Of a DNA stretch of 64,000 bases, positions 1-15,054 are shown in pieces. Position 1 is the first letter of the stretch. Every line of letters begins with the position of its first letter. The notes under the pieces are model-generated. The model was not told the DNA's origin, did not search any database, and saw only the letters and a program-made list of their open reading frames with translations. The DNA lies in the NCBI GenBank assembly GCA_013399015.1, contig VWZX01001688.1, positions 4,180,220-4,244,219 on the forward strand. The letters run 5' to 3'. Origin of the DNA: Galbula dea. Its lineage: Eukaryota > Chordata > Aves > Piciformes > Galbulidae. The translations under genes were made by a program, and so were the position numbers.

Positions 1-1936
1 ATAATGTATATATTTTGGTTCAATAATTACTTTCTTTCAAGGGAGGAAGGTTATGGAGCCATCACAAATCTAGCTTTGACATAAAACCTCAGTTTTAAAC
101 AGAGTTAAACACCATGGGAAGAGTCAGTCAAGTGGAAAAAGATAGACATAGGATGCAACAGAGTACATTAACTGACAATTAGAGAAGATTCTTATTAAAA
201 AACCAAACCACAAACCCAAGACAAATTACAAATCAATTACCTCTTACTCTCAAGCCCATGAAAATTGAGGGTTTTTTGACACCATACTGTGAGATACTGG
301 CAGGGTTTTTTTCTATTCTGTACAAACAAATGCTTCAAGCCCAGACTCATTACACTGGCCAGCTACACACCTCCAAATAACCTTCAACAATAGTAATAAA
401 ATGCTTGACAATGTCACCAAATCCCAAGAGGGTGAATTATTAATGATCAAAATTCCTCTCTGGAAAAATGATCACGGTCAGCACCCTGGCATCTCCCTGT
501 CAGAGGCTTCTCCATCCCACGGCCAAAGAATGTTGTTCAACAGGGTATTTCTGAAAACTGTCTGTGCTGAAATTGATATTGATCTGCACTGCTGCAGGGT
601 GAGGCAGACAGCTGCCTGCTTCTCACTCTGCCCACATGGAGCAGCACAGAGAGTTCCATAAAGAAAAGGAAACTAGATACAAAGAAGGCAGGCTCCAGTG
701 CTGGCATGGACTCACATCGTCCCATTACTTGTGACTGCCATGCTCTAAGAGCACAAAACACAGAGGCAAGAGTTAGGGAGACACACAAAACTAGTGTGCC
801 ATGGTTCAAACCAGCTCTTATCTAAGCAGCAAGTTCACTACCAAAAATGTCACTATTCCCAAAGCATCACTATTCTTTCCAGAGGGCTCAGCCTGCTGAC
901 TGCTTCTGGAAGCCTCACTGGCAGAAGAGCCCTCCCAGAAAAACTCAGCAGTAGGAGTGGGACCAGACAGAAGACACAACAGCAGTAGAAGGGCACCATT
1001 ACTCTATAAACTTTTCTGAATTTGGCAGATAAAATGCAAGTATCTACAACTGCTTTCTCAGAATTAAGCCAAACTGCCTGCAGTTGATTGCCAAGTATGT
1101 TGAAGGAAGTATCCATGGAGAATGAATGAGAGCAAGCACATTTTTAATGCATCAGCGTTTCTTACCAGTAATTTCTTTTCATGCAGCTTTTACTCTCTTG
1201 GCTGATACCAATTGTACTTTCCCTGTAGTTTCTTCAGGAAGCAGAGATTTGTGAATTGATTGGCTCCTGGCTGCTCTCATTTATAACATGCTGCCATAAT
1301 TCCAGGTTCGTGCTTCTAATTCTACTGTTCTTGTTAAAAAAGGTATTACTTTCTGACAATAGATGATCATCTCTCTAGGGTGCTCCTGCAAAGCAAAAAA
1401 ACAAAAGCTGTGAGGCTCATGGTGTTGTTTCTGAACAACAGGAAGAGGTCATCCAAGCTTACTCCAATTTACTCAGACTGCACAAATCTGATAACATTCT
1501 CATCTCAGAGATACTATTCCTTAAAGGTTTTCCATAACACACTTGAAAGGGGGTTTTTTAATCCAGATAATTAAAGGAAGAAAGACTGGGAAAATGCTGC
1601 CATTTCTGTAGACAAAAGCAGGCTTCATATGCTGTTTTCCAAATTACATGACACTTTTTAAAGTAAATAAGACAGAAGGACTTTGTGATTACTCCTACCA
1701 ACTAGTAATGGCTAGAAGAGTGTAGAATGGGGAGACCAGCAGAACTGTCAGGTGGATGTGCAGGATCTGACCTTCAAGGACATTGGCAATTTAAAAGAGG
1801 AAAGCCTGTAGATGGTGAATATTGCATGCTGAATGTGTTCAAGAGACCTGCTTTCCTCAATATCCTGTTCCAACTGCCATTGCAGAATAAAGGCAATGCA
1901 TTCAGGGTTTTGGCAAGTGGGTTTTTGTGGTTTTAG

Positions 1937-1953
1937 TTGGTTGGTTGGTTGGG
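1937..1953. repeat. TTGG tetranucleotide repeat
   Basis: About four tandem TTGG units in the intergenic region form a short, ordinary microsatellite. Confidence 0.8.
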
Positions 1954-4900
1954 TATTTTGCAACAGTCCTAATGACATCATTTGGTAGACTGATCAGCTA
2001 AAGATCAGCCAGTTTTGGTAAGTTTTCCATAAGGGTTCAAGACAGCTCACTTCAAGAGGAGCTGCAGGATATTTCCTTTTGCACTAACTACAGCAAGTGG
2101 ACATACACAAACCAACAAGCCTCTCTAGCCTTTCAGAAACTGAAGAATCAACCACTTTACTGTTCCTTCTCAAGGCTTTTTATTGTTTTTGACATGATGA
2201 ACTCCACTCTGACAGCTGTGGTTTCAGTGGGTTAGGCCCTACTTGGAAAGCACCACTATTGGTGGTGGTGTAGCTCACATCAAACCTCATGTCATGCCGT
2301 GATGCAACTCCTGTCAAAGTCCAGCAGTTTCATATCAGGGCTGGATACAGTTATAATATAGATAGGGACAGTTGCAGGCCACAGATCAGGAGTAAACATG
2401 AAAAGCACATTCACTCTCTTGTAGTAGACTTCTTAATGATTCACTTTCGTCTTACCTTGTTTCCTTCTCACCCAGGAGATAAACTCATGTTTTATGAAGA
2501 TATTTCTATGCTACAGGGATAAGGGCATAACTACACAGTAGAATAGTCAGCAGAGGCCAAAAATTCAAAGAACCATGAAGACTTGGTTCCCTGTTTTTCT
2601 AGGACCTACTGATGCAAAATCCTGGAGAGTTTGTTTGATTTTAGCACCTCTACTATCAGTGGCAGCAGTTTCTCATAGCAGTTTCAGAAGAAGGAGGTAA
2701 CTGAAGGACATAATATAGCACAGTGTTTTCAAGGAAGAATTGTTTTCAGATACCTGCTGAGCACCTTAAATACATTTATTCTGCTTATGCTTGACACAGT
2801 TGGTCAAGCACAGACCTCCAACAGAGACTGTTCTGCTCACTGACAGGAGCTGAGGACATCTTTATCATCTTTGAGTGGAACTCACTAATGAATTGTTCTG
2901 ATTTTCTGCAGTTCCAGAAAAACTTGGTTTGGAGTGTCCACCTGGTGCCAGACTACACAGTTCATTACCAACATGGAGGAAATAGAAACAATCAAAGAAA
3001 AATCATTTGTGTAGATTGTCTATCACAATGGTGAAAACATGATTCTTCATGGCAGCTCCAAGTCAAGCACTACTTCAACACTAATGGAAAAACTAGAGAT
3101 GAATAAATATTTGCAGCCATTTAGTTCTGTTGCACAGCACAAGTAATTGACATCCACAAGAAGGAAATCAGGTTGGTACTCACAGTGCCAGTGCAAGCAA
3201 AATATTGTGAGGACATTCCAGCCTGACCAGCTGTGGATGACCCTGTTCATACCGTGCCAGAACTCGCTTTTGGTGGAGCTTTACAATGTGTTCAGACCTA
3301 TTTTGCAGACTTCATCTAGACAGTATGTACATCATTCTTAACCAAAGAAAAGGAGAGGTGGTCACATGTTTCCTATTGCTCTGAAAACTCAGCAGAGGTC
3401 TCAACAAAAAAATAGCTTTGCAGCCTTGTCACTTGGGTCTCCTTGTCTGAGGACTTTGAGAGGAATAGAGAAGAGTCCTTGTATGACACTGTAGTGCAAC
3501 TTTTCACTGTACCAAGACATGGTACTTCAAATGTTAGCCTCCAAAACTGAGAAATTTCTGTTATTTTGCTCAGGCATTTTGCTATCTAACCTGCAATCCT
3601 TAAGTAGAGCTTTCTGATCTCTTTCAGAATCACAGAAAGGAAACTCTCCTTTTGGTTCTGTGGCATCTAAAGAATTGTTCATGGTAAAGTCAAGTGCTAG
3701 GCCTTCCCAATGTCTTTCAGATAAGCAGAAATGTTCCAGACTCTAACAGTTTTTTGTTTTCTGTGCACATGATGTAGATGTTATACCAGGCTGCAACCTA
3801 AGACACTTGCAGTAACCATTTAATGCTTGAATTTTTTCCATTATATGTAATTTGGAACTCCTGAACACAGAACTAGGGAGTGCATGAGCAAGCAACATAG
3901 CTAAAAGCTTTGCAATTAGCCAGCCCAGTGTGTAGTTCAGTGCAATCAACATTATAATGAATTTGGATTTATATTTTTTAAGCCAGCTTCTGAAACAGCA
4001 TACAGTGTTTCATTTTTGAAATGATTTAAGCATTGCAACAGTCCTAAAACTCCAATTGCAATGGGGAAACCTGAAGTAGGTTTCTTTCCACTAGCATCAC
4101 AGTTGCCCTGATACTGTCAGAGCAAGTGTGGGGAGAAGACTGGGGACCTTTGATTTTCTGTCTATTTGAATCTGAGGTCAAGTTATAAGGTCCTTTCTCC
4201 TTCTAAAAGCCTCAGGAAATTAGGAAGTTTCATGACACAGGTGAAGTAATAAAATGAAGATTTGTTAACCATCAGACTCACTACCCAGTGCCACACAGAG
4301 AGATAAAAAGCTTAAGAAGTTAATACATACCAAGGTGGAACAATATGTGCACACCTTCTGGGCAACCCTACCTGAGGTTTCCTTCAAGATGGCTCTGGCC
4401 ACTTCTGTCAAGGTAGTAAAGCTCCCTGTACAGCATGTGGGAAATGAACAGGACTGCAGATTCTTCTGCAGAAACCCTGTATTTTCTAAGCTCACAGAGA
4501 AATCATCAGAACATATTTTTCCTCTTACTGAGGCTAATCAGTTCTGCTAAGAGCAACAACAGTTACCAGTAAAAAAAGCAATGCTAGATACTGGTTAAAT
4601 ATTTTGCATTATTAATGAGGAAAAAATCTGTTTCACTAAATGTAATGGCCCAGTTAGGAAAACTAAGCAGTACACAAAGATACAATAGTCACACTGTCTG
4701 CTGCAGTATCTCATAAAGGAATGTGCTGTGTCCTGATTCTGAGTGTAACATGGGATCCTCATGACTTTGTATAAACTGCTTTTTTTTTTTCAGCCAGTCA
4801 CAATATCCATTATTCTTTTCGCAATACAATTGATCTTTTAGCTGATACTCTGCTTTTATGGGCTGTCCCCTGGCTGCCACAGCCTTCTCTTTTCTCTACA

Positions 4901-7900
4901 CAGCATTCTTAATTAAATTACTCTGCACTGTGTCTGGATTGCAAAGGGAGGAGGAGCTAGAGAGGCTGCACAGCTTGCATTCAAGCAAGGAGGAAGCTAG
5001 AAACTGAGACAGGCTTGTCTGGAGAATAGTGCAAACCCCATGCATTAGGCATGGGTCTTCCTGTGGGAGAAGACAGCCTACAATCACAAAGTACTTGGCT
5101 GTAACTAACCTGGGAGCAGAATTAGGCTTAGAATTAGCTATGGACAAGACCTATCCTCTACCCATAATCCTGTCTGCAAAGCTTTAGGTTAACCAGGACA
5201 ATCATTGTACTTACAGTCTAACTAGAAGATGTGCAACACAGGGAGGTGATTGGGTACAGTCCAAGCAGGTGACAAAGTGAGTTCTAACACTCAGCCCATG
5301 ATTCACATAAATCCTAATTTGTTCTTTTGATTGCTGAAGTTCCATTTTTCTATTATTTCTTAGTAAATCAAGTGTTAATGAGCCTTGTAAATGGATCTGC
5401 ATATGAAGAGCTGAGTCACCTCCTTAGATAGGACAAACACACTATGTGTTGCATTGGAGAGTCTTCTGGCACTCAGTTTCACTCTCTGCTCCCTACTGAC
5501 CCCATGGAGCCCTTATTCATGCTGTGAGGAGAGAACCAGAACCAGCAGGAGTGCCCTGTCAGCTTCACAGCTTCTGTGGCAAGACTCCAGCACCGAGGGT
5601 TCTAGTTCATTCTGAAAGAACTTCTGCAATCTTTCCCATTACTTAGGAAATGGCCCTGTGAATACGTGAGGTGCCTCTGGCAGGAGAGACAGTGGTTACT
5701 AACTATCAGAACATCAGTCTCAGGCAATGGCACACAGAACAGAAAACAAAAATCCTTGGAATATAGTATTTTCAGATGTAGTAAAGACCTGGTGGAAAAA
5801 GGCAGCTACTAAGGGTGACTGTTAGCACAAGCAAACTCCAGTTTGCCAGTTCAACCCAGCTGGGTTTCTGGATGCAAAGCTGAACAGATTTACATTAACA
5901 TAAACTCCTTGAGTAATGCCCAGACCTGCTCAGGAAGTTCAGTCCTTCTACTAAAAATACTCTGTCCCATTCTCTTCATCTTCCCAATCTCCAGTAACTC
6001 TGCACTTGTGAGGAACAGAACAGTAGTGCTTGAACTTCAGTGGGAGGCTTCTCTGAGGGTGAGAACAATGTAGATTTAAAAGGTTTCTGAATGAAATGAA
6101 TCAGAATGAAGGAGATAAATGAGAGTGAACTCATCAGCTTAATCAAAATAATAATTTAGCCACATTATAACTCAGACAGAAATAATGCCCAATGTGTGAA
6201 GCAGGATATCTATCATCAGACCTAGTTCCAATACTGATCTTTCTAACAATCTGGTTAACATCACTGTTTAGGCATTGATGTATGTAAATGGAATGGTTCT
6301 ATTCTCATTCATGAATTCTGAGAGAAAATGACAAAATACATTCAAATTAATGATAGACAAGGTAAAATATATAGCATTGACTGCACTGTCACCAGCCTAA
6401 ATCACAGCAGACATACACAGATTCAAACAAGATCAGTCAACTCTTGCACATCTCAGAAACAGGGCTGTAGGACTCTTGGCTAACCCAGGAAAATGAATGG
6501 GATTTGACCCTCATTTGCACTGAGTGGAGTCTGAACTACCTGTTAATGGTCTCAGATTCCTGCTGAATCCTGAATAGGGCAGGATTTTACATCAAAACCC
6601 CATTGCTTATCTTCAGGGAAGATGGAATTAGATTTACAGAATATGATGTTTACAACAGGTGTTCTAAAAAGCAACCAAAGAAAAACTGCATATTTTTAAA
6701 GAGCAGGGGAGAACAGAGGAGAAATAAATCAATCAGACCTAAGGTGAATTTATCACACCTGTAAAATAAGCCTCACAATTTGATCATCAAATAAGACTCA
6801 TCATGGAGAAGGGGAGATGGGGGAGGAATCAAAAGTAATTAAGTCAATGTGCATATCAGATTCTGAATCAACCAATTTTACTGGACTAAGCTTAGAATTG
6901 AAATGATCTTGTCTGTGTATGACTAAAGGCTACTGCTCTCACAATTCAAATGGAAATATGTATTCATCAAAAACATATCTATTAGCTTCACAATAGTAAG
7001 CACTCTGTGAATCCAAAGAAGTTTCTTAGAAACTAGATAGCTGCCAATTTTCAGGAAAAAAATTACTCAGTTTGCTAGCAAATATTTCTTCCTTCAGTGT
7101 TTTGGAAGGAGAGGCTTGGTTGTACTCACACACTGATGTCTATGTTTGCAGCTCTACCTACTTAGGTATTTTTAATTTTCTGGTAACTTGTCTTAATATA
7201 ATTCTAGAGATTCTATTAAATATTTTACAGAGCAACCCATTATAAGTCAATCTCCAACATAATGTACCTTAATTTCATATATATATCTTGTTCTTCAGCT
7301 CAAAAGCCTTTCAATAAAGCTCTAAAAGCACTAGCAATGACAATACTCTGGTTTGTGCATCACCATGGTAATGATTCAGAAAACAGCTTTGATTTGGGGT
7401 CAGAAAGATCTAACATTATAATAAAGTACAGAGTTCATCTTGATACAACCTGAAACTATCATGCTCTAACTATCATGTTCTTAGTTCTTGAGATTTCTGC
7501 AGAAAGCAAGATTCAGAGGAGAAGAATGTTGATAAATGCTAAAGGGATTCAGACCTTTAGTAAATAGAACATATCCAGAAAGTCTAGGAGTAGGGTTATG
7601 GTCCAGTTTAACAGAGCCAGGCTTTCAAAGTTTGAGCCAACCTGCATCAAATGGCAGGAATATACTTCAAAAGAAGAAACTCTTTTGGGTCACCTGTTGC
7701 TTCATGTACCAGTTAATCCTTAAACTACCCAGCTGCACTAAGTGTCACTAAGTGGTTATAGTAGAATCTATCCTACAGCTAATTAAACGGAGGTAACTGA
7801 GGTCAAGCATTTCTCTCGAGACAGAGAAACCTGGAAGAGAACTTTGATTCATAAACCTGTAAGCTGCCTGTGGAGAGCACTGCTCTGAGCCCTGCATAGC

Positions 7901-10900
7901 TGCCATGCTGCAGGTGGAGAGCTGGCAGAGATGCTGTATGGACAGAGCCAGCACAGAACTCTCACTGGATTCCTGCTGGGTTTTAGCTAATGAGACCTGA
8001 CCCTGGGCCAGGATAGCTCAATCATGTGGCATTCAGGCAGCTTCATGTCCTGCCAGCTCAGGAGAGCCTGGTGCAAATGATCCTGCACTTGCAGTTGGAG
8101 GGTTAACATACCCAGAGTTATGCCACATCTGTCTGTTCCTGTCGATGTTGATGTGTCTTCAGTCCAGCATCCAGAATCCCACACTTGTACATGCTGAATA
8201 GCTTTGGATCTTTTGCAGGGCTGCCCTGCTCAACACTCAATCTCAATAACAAAGCCAAGCCTTTATCCCCTCATTTCAACCAGCCTCCAGCCCCCACCTG
8301 GTTTATCAGACAACATGGTAAAGTTTTCAAAGGACATTCTTTCAATGGGTACAATCTCTGCCCACAATCCAAATGTCAACAGCAAACAGTGTACTGTCAC
8401 CTAAATGGGGATCAAAGTAGTCATTTCAGTTCTAGTGTTCATGATACATGTTTTCACTTGCTATAAATCCAGACAGCATTATGATTTACTCTGTCAGTTT
8501 TCCTGTGCTGGTGTTTCTAGTCTCATTAGCTGTACCTCAAAACTGGGTGATTCACTGTGTTTACTATGGGTCTCTAGAGTATCTCAAGAGAGCTGTTTAG
8601 CCTTTAGTTGCTTCTCCATTTTTAAAAGAAGACTAAAGGTTTAGCCCATCTTTGAAAAGTGCTCTCAGAACTATAGGTGGGAAAGGCTATTAAGTGTTGG
8701 TAATAAGCAAGGTTATTTTGGGAGAGGGCTGTGAAATGGTGCTTGCTTTGGATGTGAAAGTAATCTTCCTCCCTTAGAAAATAACATGTTATGTTTGAAA
8801 CTTTTGTTGATCAGTTCATTTTCCTTTTAAGTAAAAAGGCAGGTTTGGGCTCAAAATAAAGGGTTTCTTTATCAGGAGCAGGCTTGTTTTGCACAGTTTG
8901 CTTAGCACCTATCTCCCTTTCCTTTCAGTTGCACTGGTCAGCTTCTCCACCTGGTGGAACAGGAGAGAGCAATGACTACATCTTGCTGCAGTACAGGAAA
9001 GCTTTTTCTTTCTAACATTCAAGATTTGACAGAGAACAATTACATTGTTGTCATCACAAGTTGTTTTTCTGGCTACCTTCCAAATTAACTGTGGGAAACA
9101 CGACAGAAAAGACTAGCATATCTTGCAGACCTCTTTGTTATGGAATCAATTTAGTCTTGCTGCCAAATTAGCTATGCAATTATTTCACCCAACCCTGTCT
9201 CCTCTTGACTCAGTCCTCTCTGGGTAGCCCTTGGCTGTGGTAAATAGCCCTGGTGTGACCTGGGCAGAGCCTAAGTGTGGTTTCTGGTCCCTCAGAATCA
9301 GTCTCCTGAACAGATGCCAGCCTGAATCTTTCTGCAGTGCAGCACTCCAAACTTCAAAACCCACAGAGATCTCCCCAAAGTTTTCAGCTGTACAGTTAAT
9401 CTCATCCTTAGAAAGGCACAACAGCAAAAAAGCAGATGTTTTAGCAGAGGGAGACAGTTGAGAAGAGTTGTGCATGTTGTTTTGTTCTGGGGTTTTTTAA
9501 ATCACAGATACTTTTGAAAAAGGCAAACCCCCCTGAAAAACCAAAACCAAACCAAAAACTGGTGGGGTCAGGGTGGGTGCAAGAAATCCAGACATTATTT
9601 CTTTCTTCTTTCCTCCTCACTTCTTACTCTTATGGTAACTTCTCTCCTTGATTCAAAGAACACTCACCACTTAACTTCAGTGAAATTCCTTCATCCCTTC
9701 TCTCTCCATGGCAATGAACTGTTCTTTCTTCATGCAAAGGATTCCTCTTCAAAGCTTCTGACTCTTCCCTGCCACCTCCAAGGTACTGAACATCAGTGTG
9801 CCCCAGCATTAAGAGGCTGATGTTCTGTGCAAACAGGCAGGTAATCAAGGTGTCACTGGCATAAATTTCTCTCTAGTTAGTCATGAAGGTGACTTTTAAG
9901 CACTTTTCAAGAACTAGCAACCTGCTGAGGTCAGTTTTGCCATCACAGGGTACAAAAGTACAGGCAGCACAGAAAATGGAAGACAGGTATAAAAAATGGA
10001 TGTGGAGGAGGCAAAGAGTCATCCTTCAACAGTTATAGCCCACTTGTGTGTTCTTTTAGAGCTGCTTAAAAGAAAGGATGTCAAATATGTGAAGTCAGAA
10101 GTATCCTCTGTTTATGTTAGCTTGGTACTGGGGTGCCCACCATTAGAGACCTAGTGCAAGTTTCCATCAGTGCACAATGAAAAGCAAAGGGACAAATGAT
10201 CTGTAAGGGATACAAGGGAGAACTTATGAGTAATATTAACTTCAGATTGAGAGTGATTCTGATCCAGATTATGTCAAAGAAAGATGCCAAGCTCTTTGAA
10301 AAAAAGCAGCATCTTAAATTATTGATTGGTTCATCCAAAAGCTTATAAAGCTTCTCATCAATGTATTCCTTCATAAATACAAAAATAACTAGATAAGAAT
10401 TCCCTTCAGTAGCATGTAAAGCTAGGAAGCAGAAGTAGTTTTAAGAGCACTTTCCAAGTTACATTCTCATCTGAGTACATCAAATGAGACACAAAGCTTC
10501 TCATCCATTATTCTCAGCTCTGTCAGACAAATAGGTGATTTATTTATTGCTACTCTGTAAGACTATGACTTCTTCACAGAAAAGCAAGGACTTAACATCA
10601 GCTTTGCTGTGAAGAGAGTTGCAGGGACACTCAACTTTTTTCCTCCCTCAATCTATTTTAGGTGCACAGAATATCAATACATAAACCACTTCTTTGCTTT
10701 ACTTATTCTACTATAATTGGATAGTTGTTTGTCTGATTTCTGACAGGATGGGAAAGCTGACAACCCATTAAATAAACATTTCTATCTATAGACATAAGAG
10801 AAAGAAAGAAAAAATGCACTAGTCCTTGAAAATAAATGTCAGGGTCCAAAGACACATAAAATCTAGTTATTTCCAATTAAAGCTGTCCACCAGTCCACAG

Positions 10901-13900
10901 ATTTTGCTAACTGTCCTCAGTACTCAGGCTACTAACTTTCTTTGCTTCTTGGTTTGCTGGATGCTAAAAGATTTTCCAAAACTTAACTCCTAACATCAAA
11001 CACCAGAAGATGGCCCATGCCATTTCAATCAGGATACAACTGATGAAACAGAAACAAAATTTAAAATAGATGTCAAGCCATGTTAGGGAGCATCTGCTGT
11101 TTTTAAACATTAAAACAAGTCCAAGAAATGTTCATTCCTGAATTATTATTTTTGAAAGGAAAAAAGAGGAAAAGCTAAGTTAAAACTAACAGCCAGATAC
11201 ACCAGCCCCAGCCTGTTCTTTTGCACTCTGTTACCAAAGAAGCTGGAAAGCCCATTGAAATGCCTGGTAAATCAGATTTCCTTCTGCTTTGCCTGCAGTA
11301 AGCAGCCCAAAGTGGCCAGATTTTTTTAATTTTCAAAGCATTCAATTAACTTAGAATTTTTTGCTCATTTCTACATGAGGAGTTTTGTCTCCAACTCACT
11401 CTATTTAAATAATTTCAGCTAAAGACAGATGATCTGATAATGGATGAATCATCTCTGGTTCACTAGCAACTCTATCTCCTAAAGTTCACATCGAACTCAA
11501 AGTGAATTTTAAATGTAATTGATGTTTTCCTCCTTCACCTTCTGGGCCTGGGTGTAACAAGAGTGTGCATGTACTAAGCCAGGACTTCAACAGATAGAAC
11601 ATTGGGTGATGGTGGGAGCTGCCTTCCACAAAGGCTTGAGTCAAAAGCCTGAAGATACAGTCAGGCTTCTGAGGCTCAGCCACTACCAGATAATTAGTAT
11701 TTCATTAATGTTCAGGATCTGTATATTGAATTAATTCTCTGAAGCAGCTGGCCAGCAAGAAACTGTTGCACATCTCCATGTTAAAGTAGCACTCAGCACT
11801 ATAAGCAGTCCAGAGTGCACATAACAAAGCCAACTTGTTTTCTAAATAAGAATAAAATTTCATATGCATAAGGAAGCAACTAAGTTCAGAATACTTTACA
11901 ACAGTGGGAAAGTATCCTTTGGTTTTTTACAGAGCCCCAAATACTGCACTAAAGTACTTGCTCATAAATACAATTCTTCTTATGGCACATGTTTCAAGAA
12001 ATGTTCAAAAAGTGACAAAATTCTTCTGCAGTACAACAGAACATCCAGCTGACAGCACAAAGTAGTCTCACACTATGGTTTAAGAAAGAAAGTGAAGCAA
12101 TCCGAACCCTTTTGAAATCAGAAGATGACAAATCTGTTAACCAGACTTTCTCCCATAGTCACACACACAAAAAACAATATTCTTTATAGGATATTTGTCT
12201 AATTTTGTTTTCCAGTTGCTAAAGATCTTAACCTTTGAGAATGGATATGTTAAACCATCAGGTCCTCTCATAGTAAGGCAGATATAGTGATGGTAATGCT
12301 ACAAATTCCATAATATTTATTAAATGTACAACTATATGTTTAAGAGAGAAAAATATTTGGCAGTGTTCCATGATTTTCAACCAATTTTCAGAAAGTCAAA
12401 TATCTTCCCTGCTGGACATTCTTGTGCCCTTCTAATATACAAATCCTCCAACTGCAGAAGAAAAACAGAAAATTGGCACCTGGTGGCCTAGAACAGGAAA
12501 CAACCAGCTGGACAGTGTGTATGGGGGGGTTAATTGCCATGAAGTACTTTTCTGAGTAACAAAAGTTCCTTTCTTCAGTTGGAGCATTTTTAACTCCAAA
12601 AATAAAAGCATGCAAGACAGGTCCTAATTTGTGAGCACATGTGGTTACTGCCTCAGAAAAGTAATTCAGATGTTGTTAACAGCAAGTTAAATATAATGTG
12701 GGTTCTGGAGGAAATTATTCCAAATTTTATCTTCAGTCAGTTGCATTTAGAAAATTTCAGGAAATTATTTTGAGCATTTCTTTTAAGCTCTAGTGGCTTA
12801 TGCAAGAGCTCCTGTTGTTAACCTAGATGGAAACCATTTTTCTAGATAGCATTTTACATCATTAAAAAAACAAAATCTATTGCCACACATGAATATACTG
12901 CTTAGAATTTCAATTTGATATTGCCCACTGAAGTACATCTGTGAACTGATTCTCTCCTCATTCCTCTAAATAAAGATCTGAAGAGTTCCAAGGTTTTTTA
13001 AGTAGCTTGTTGCAGCTCATGCTGTTTTCTCCAAGGTCAGACCCCAATTGCCCCCTTTGGCAAGCTGTACCCAGGCAAACGTTATCATGTGCTTCAAGGG
13101 GCACATTTTTATATCTGTTCCATTGTAAAAGGGAAACTTTCTGAAATGAGTGGATTTTTCCTGGCCCACTTCCAACTTGATGGTGATGCTCAATGCAGAA
13201 GAGTTCAAAGGAGCAGGCAGGAGATGCTGCCTGCATGGGTGGGCACGTGGAAGCTGTGCACAGCCAAAGCTGAAGCTCTGCAGAAGCAGCCCTGGACCTG
13301 CACCTTCTTATGCCTGTGGAGAATGTCCTGTTGCAAGGAAAACAGCTGTAAGAGAATGGGGTGTCATGAATTCAAGCCTATTTCTTTGCATTCTTACATG
13401 TGTAAAGTTGCTTGTAGGTGGCTCAGAAAACTTATTAGGTGAGTTATTGATCTGAGGTCTAGCAGCTAAAAATTTGTGTCTGCCAATGGTGCATGAGGAA
13501 GTCTATTTGGGTACCTCAGCTGGATAATACTGGCACCAATAGTGAAAGGTGGTTCATCTGGTTCATGACTAACATTCCTAGCTTCCATAGTGTCATTATA
13601 GCCAGCACTGATGAAAATACTGCACTGGAGCAAGGGAGAGCCAGTTCAAAATGACACTGATAAGGCATTTTTCAGAGCTTGTTGAATTATTCCTTTATAT
13701 TTTCTGGCAGCCACTGTTCCCTGGCAGCCCCTAATGACATTCTGCTTCCCAAATCAATTCTGTCCCGTGTTCCCACCCTCTTCTGTCCCTTCTTTGCATC
13801 CCATGGCTACCCACTGTGAAAGCAGAGTTACTCAGAAGAACTGCATGGGCTGGTTTTCCCCCTTTTTGTTCACTGCTGGTTTACATGCTGGTTTATTGTT

Positions 13901-15025
13901 CTAGGGTCTCTGTGAATGCTGAATACCTTGGGATTTTTACTCCAGTGCCATCTGCTCAACTTCCAAAAAGACCAAAGTGTTATCTTTTCTTTTCCTCCTA
14001 AATTCCTGACTTAATTAATAACAACATAAAAGAAGGAAATAATCTCAACTAAGCCCAAACTCTTTTTGTTCACTGAGAATTAAATGCTGCTAATACTAAA
14101 TACTGGCTTAGGAAAGACTGCAGTGCTCATCAATACAGTTCCTCTCCACAGAAAATGAAGATAGAGCAGAATTATAAATGTTCATATAACTTCTGTCTGC
14201 AGTGTTTGCCTGTCACAAGTACTTATAAAAACTTCACCCCTGACAGAAGCAGAATTAAACATCTCTGTGCACCATTATGTCAGTGTGTGAACTGCTTCAC
14301 ACTAGCTTTTAGGATCCATTATTTTGGCATAAAAATCTACAAAAGATGTGTTCATTTTTCTTTCATTCCTTAAATAGCTTTTAATGCTATTTCTGTGGAA
14401 ACTGCTTACAACCACATGACTAATGTTTGTGGGTTCAAGCATTATTCAGGAACAACTCCAAATCCCAAAGCCTGCATCAAAAAGCTCAACAGATATGGAC
14501 CATTACCAGCAACTGACAAACACTGATGTTTATTTACTTCATGAACCAGCAGAAAATAGAACTGTTTAAACCCAGTGAAGTTTTTACCAGACAATATATA
14601 CTGTTAGATCTTTTTCTCCAGTACATTTACTTTCCTGCAGTCCAGTCAGAGGCAGATAAAGCCTCTTCTGATAATAGGCAAAATTATGTCTGTTACCCCA
14701 AAGATGAGAGATCATTTTCAGGCCAGCAAAATTCAGTTTCACTTTGGCAGCAGAGCAGCTTCCCCAAAACCATAGTCTTGGTTATCTGTGGCACATGTGG
14801 CATGCACTAAAAATCTGACATTTTCACAAGCAACCAAGAACAAAGCAGGTACCACAACAGAATGCTGATTGTTTCTGATGATTAGAAAAGCCTTCAGATC
14901 TTCAAGGGTTCATACATCTGACCCTCAATTAGAATACAATGGTCTACCAAATTATTAGTTTTCTTAAGTATCTTGAGAGTATTTCTAGAAGGCAAGTGAC
15001 TTATTAGTATGTGGGGGATGGTGTA

Positions 15026-15054
15026 CCATGGAAACCACTTGGGGTTTCCATAGG
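15026..15054. repeat. Short inverted repeat
   Basis: ATGGAAACC (15028-15036) pairs with GGTTTCCAT (15043-15051) across a 6-nt loop, with weak extension on both sides. It is an isolated hairpin with no gene context. Confidence 0.6.

Noticed and set aside
8948..8958. CCACCTGGTGG palindrome as a CTCF site
   Set aside because: It resembles only part of the CTCF core and is equally well an E-box palindrome. Support is too weak to list.
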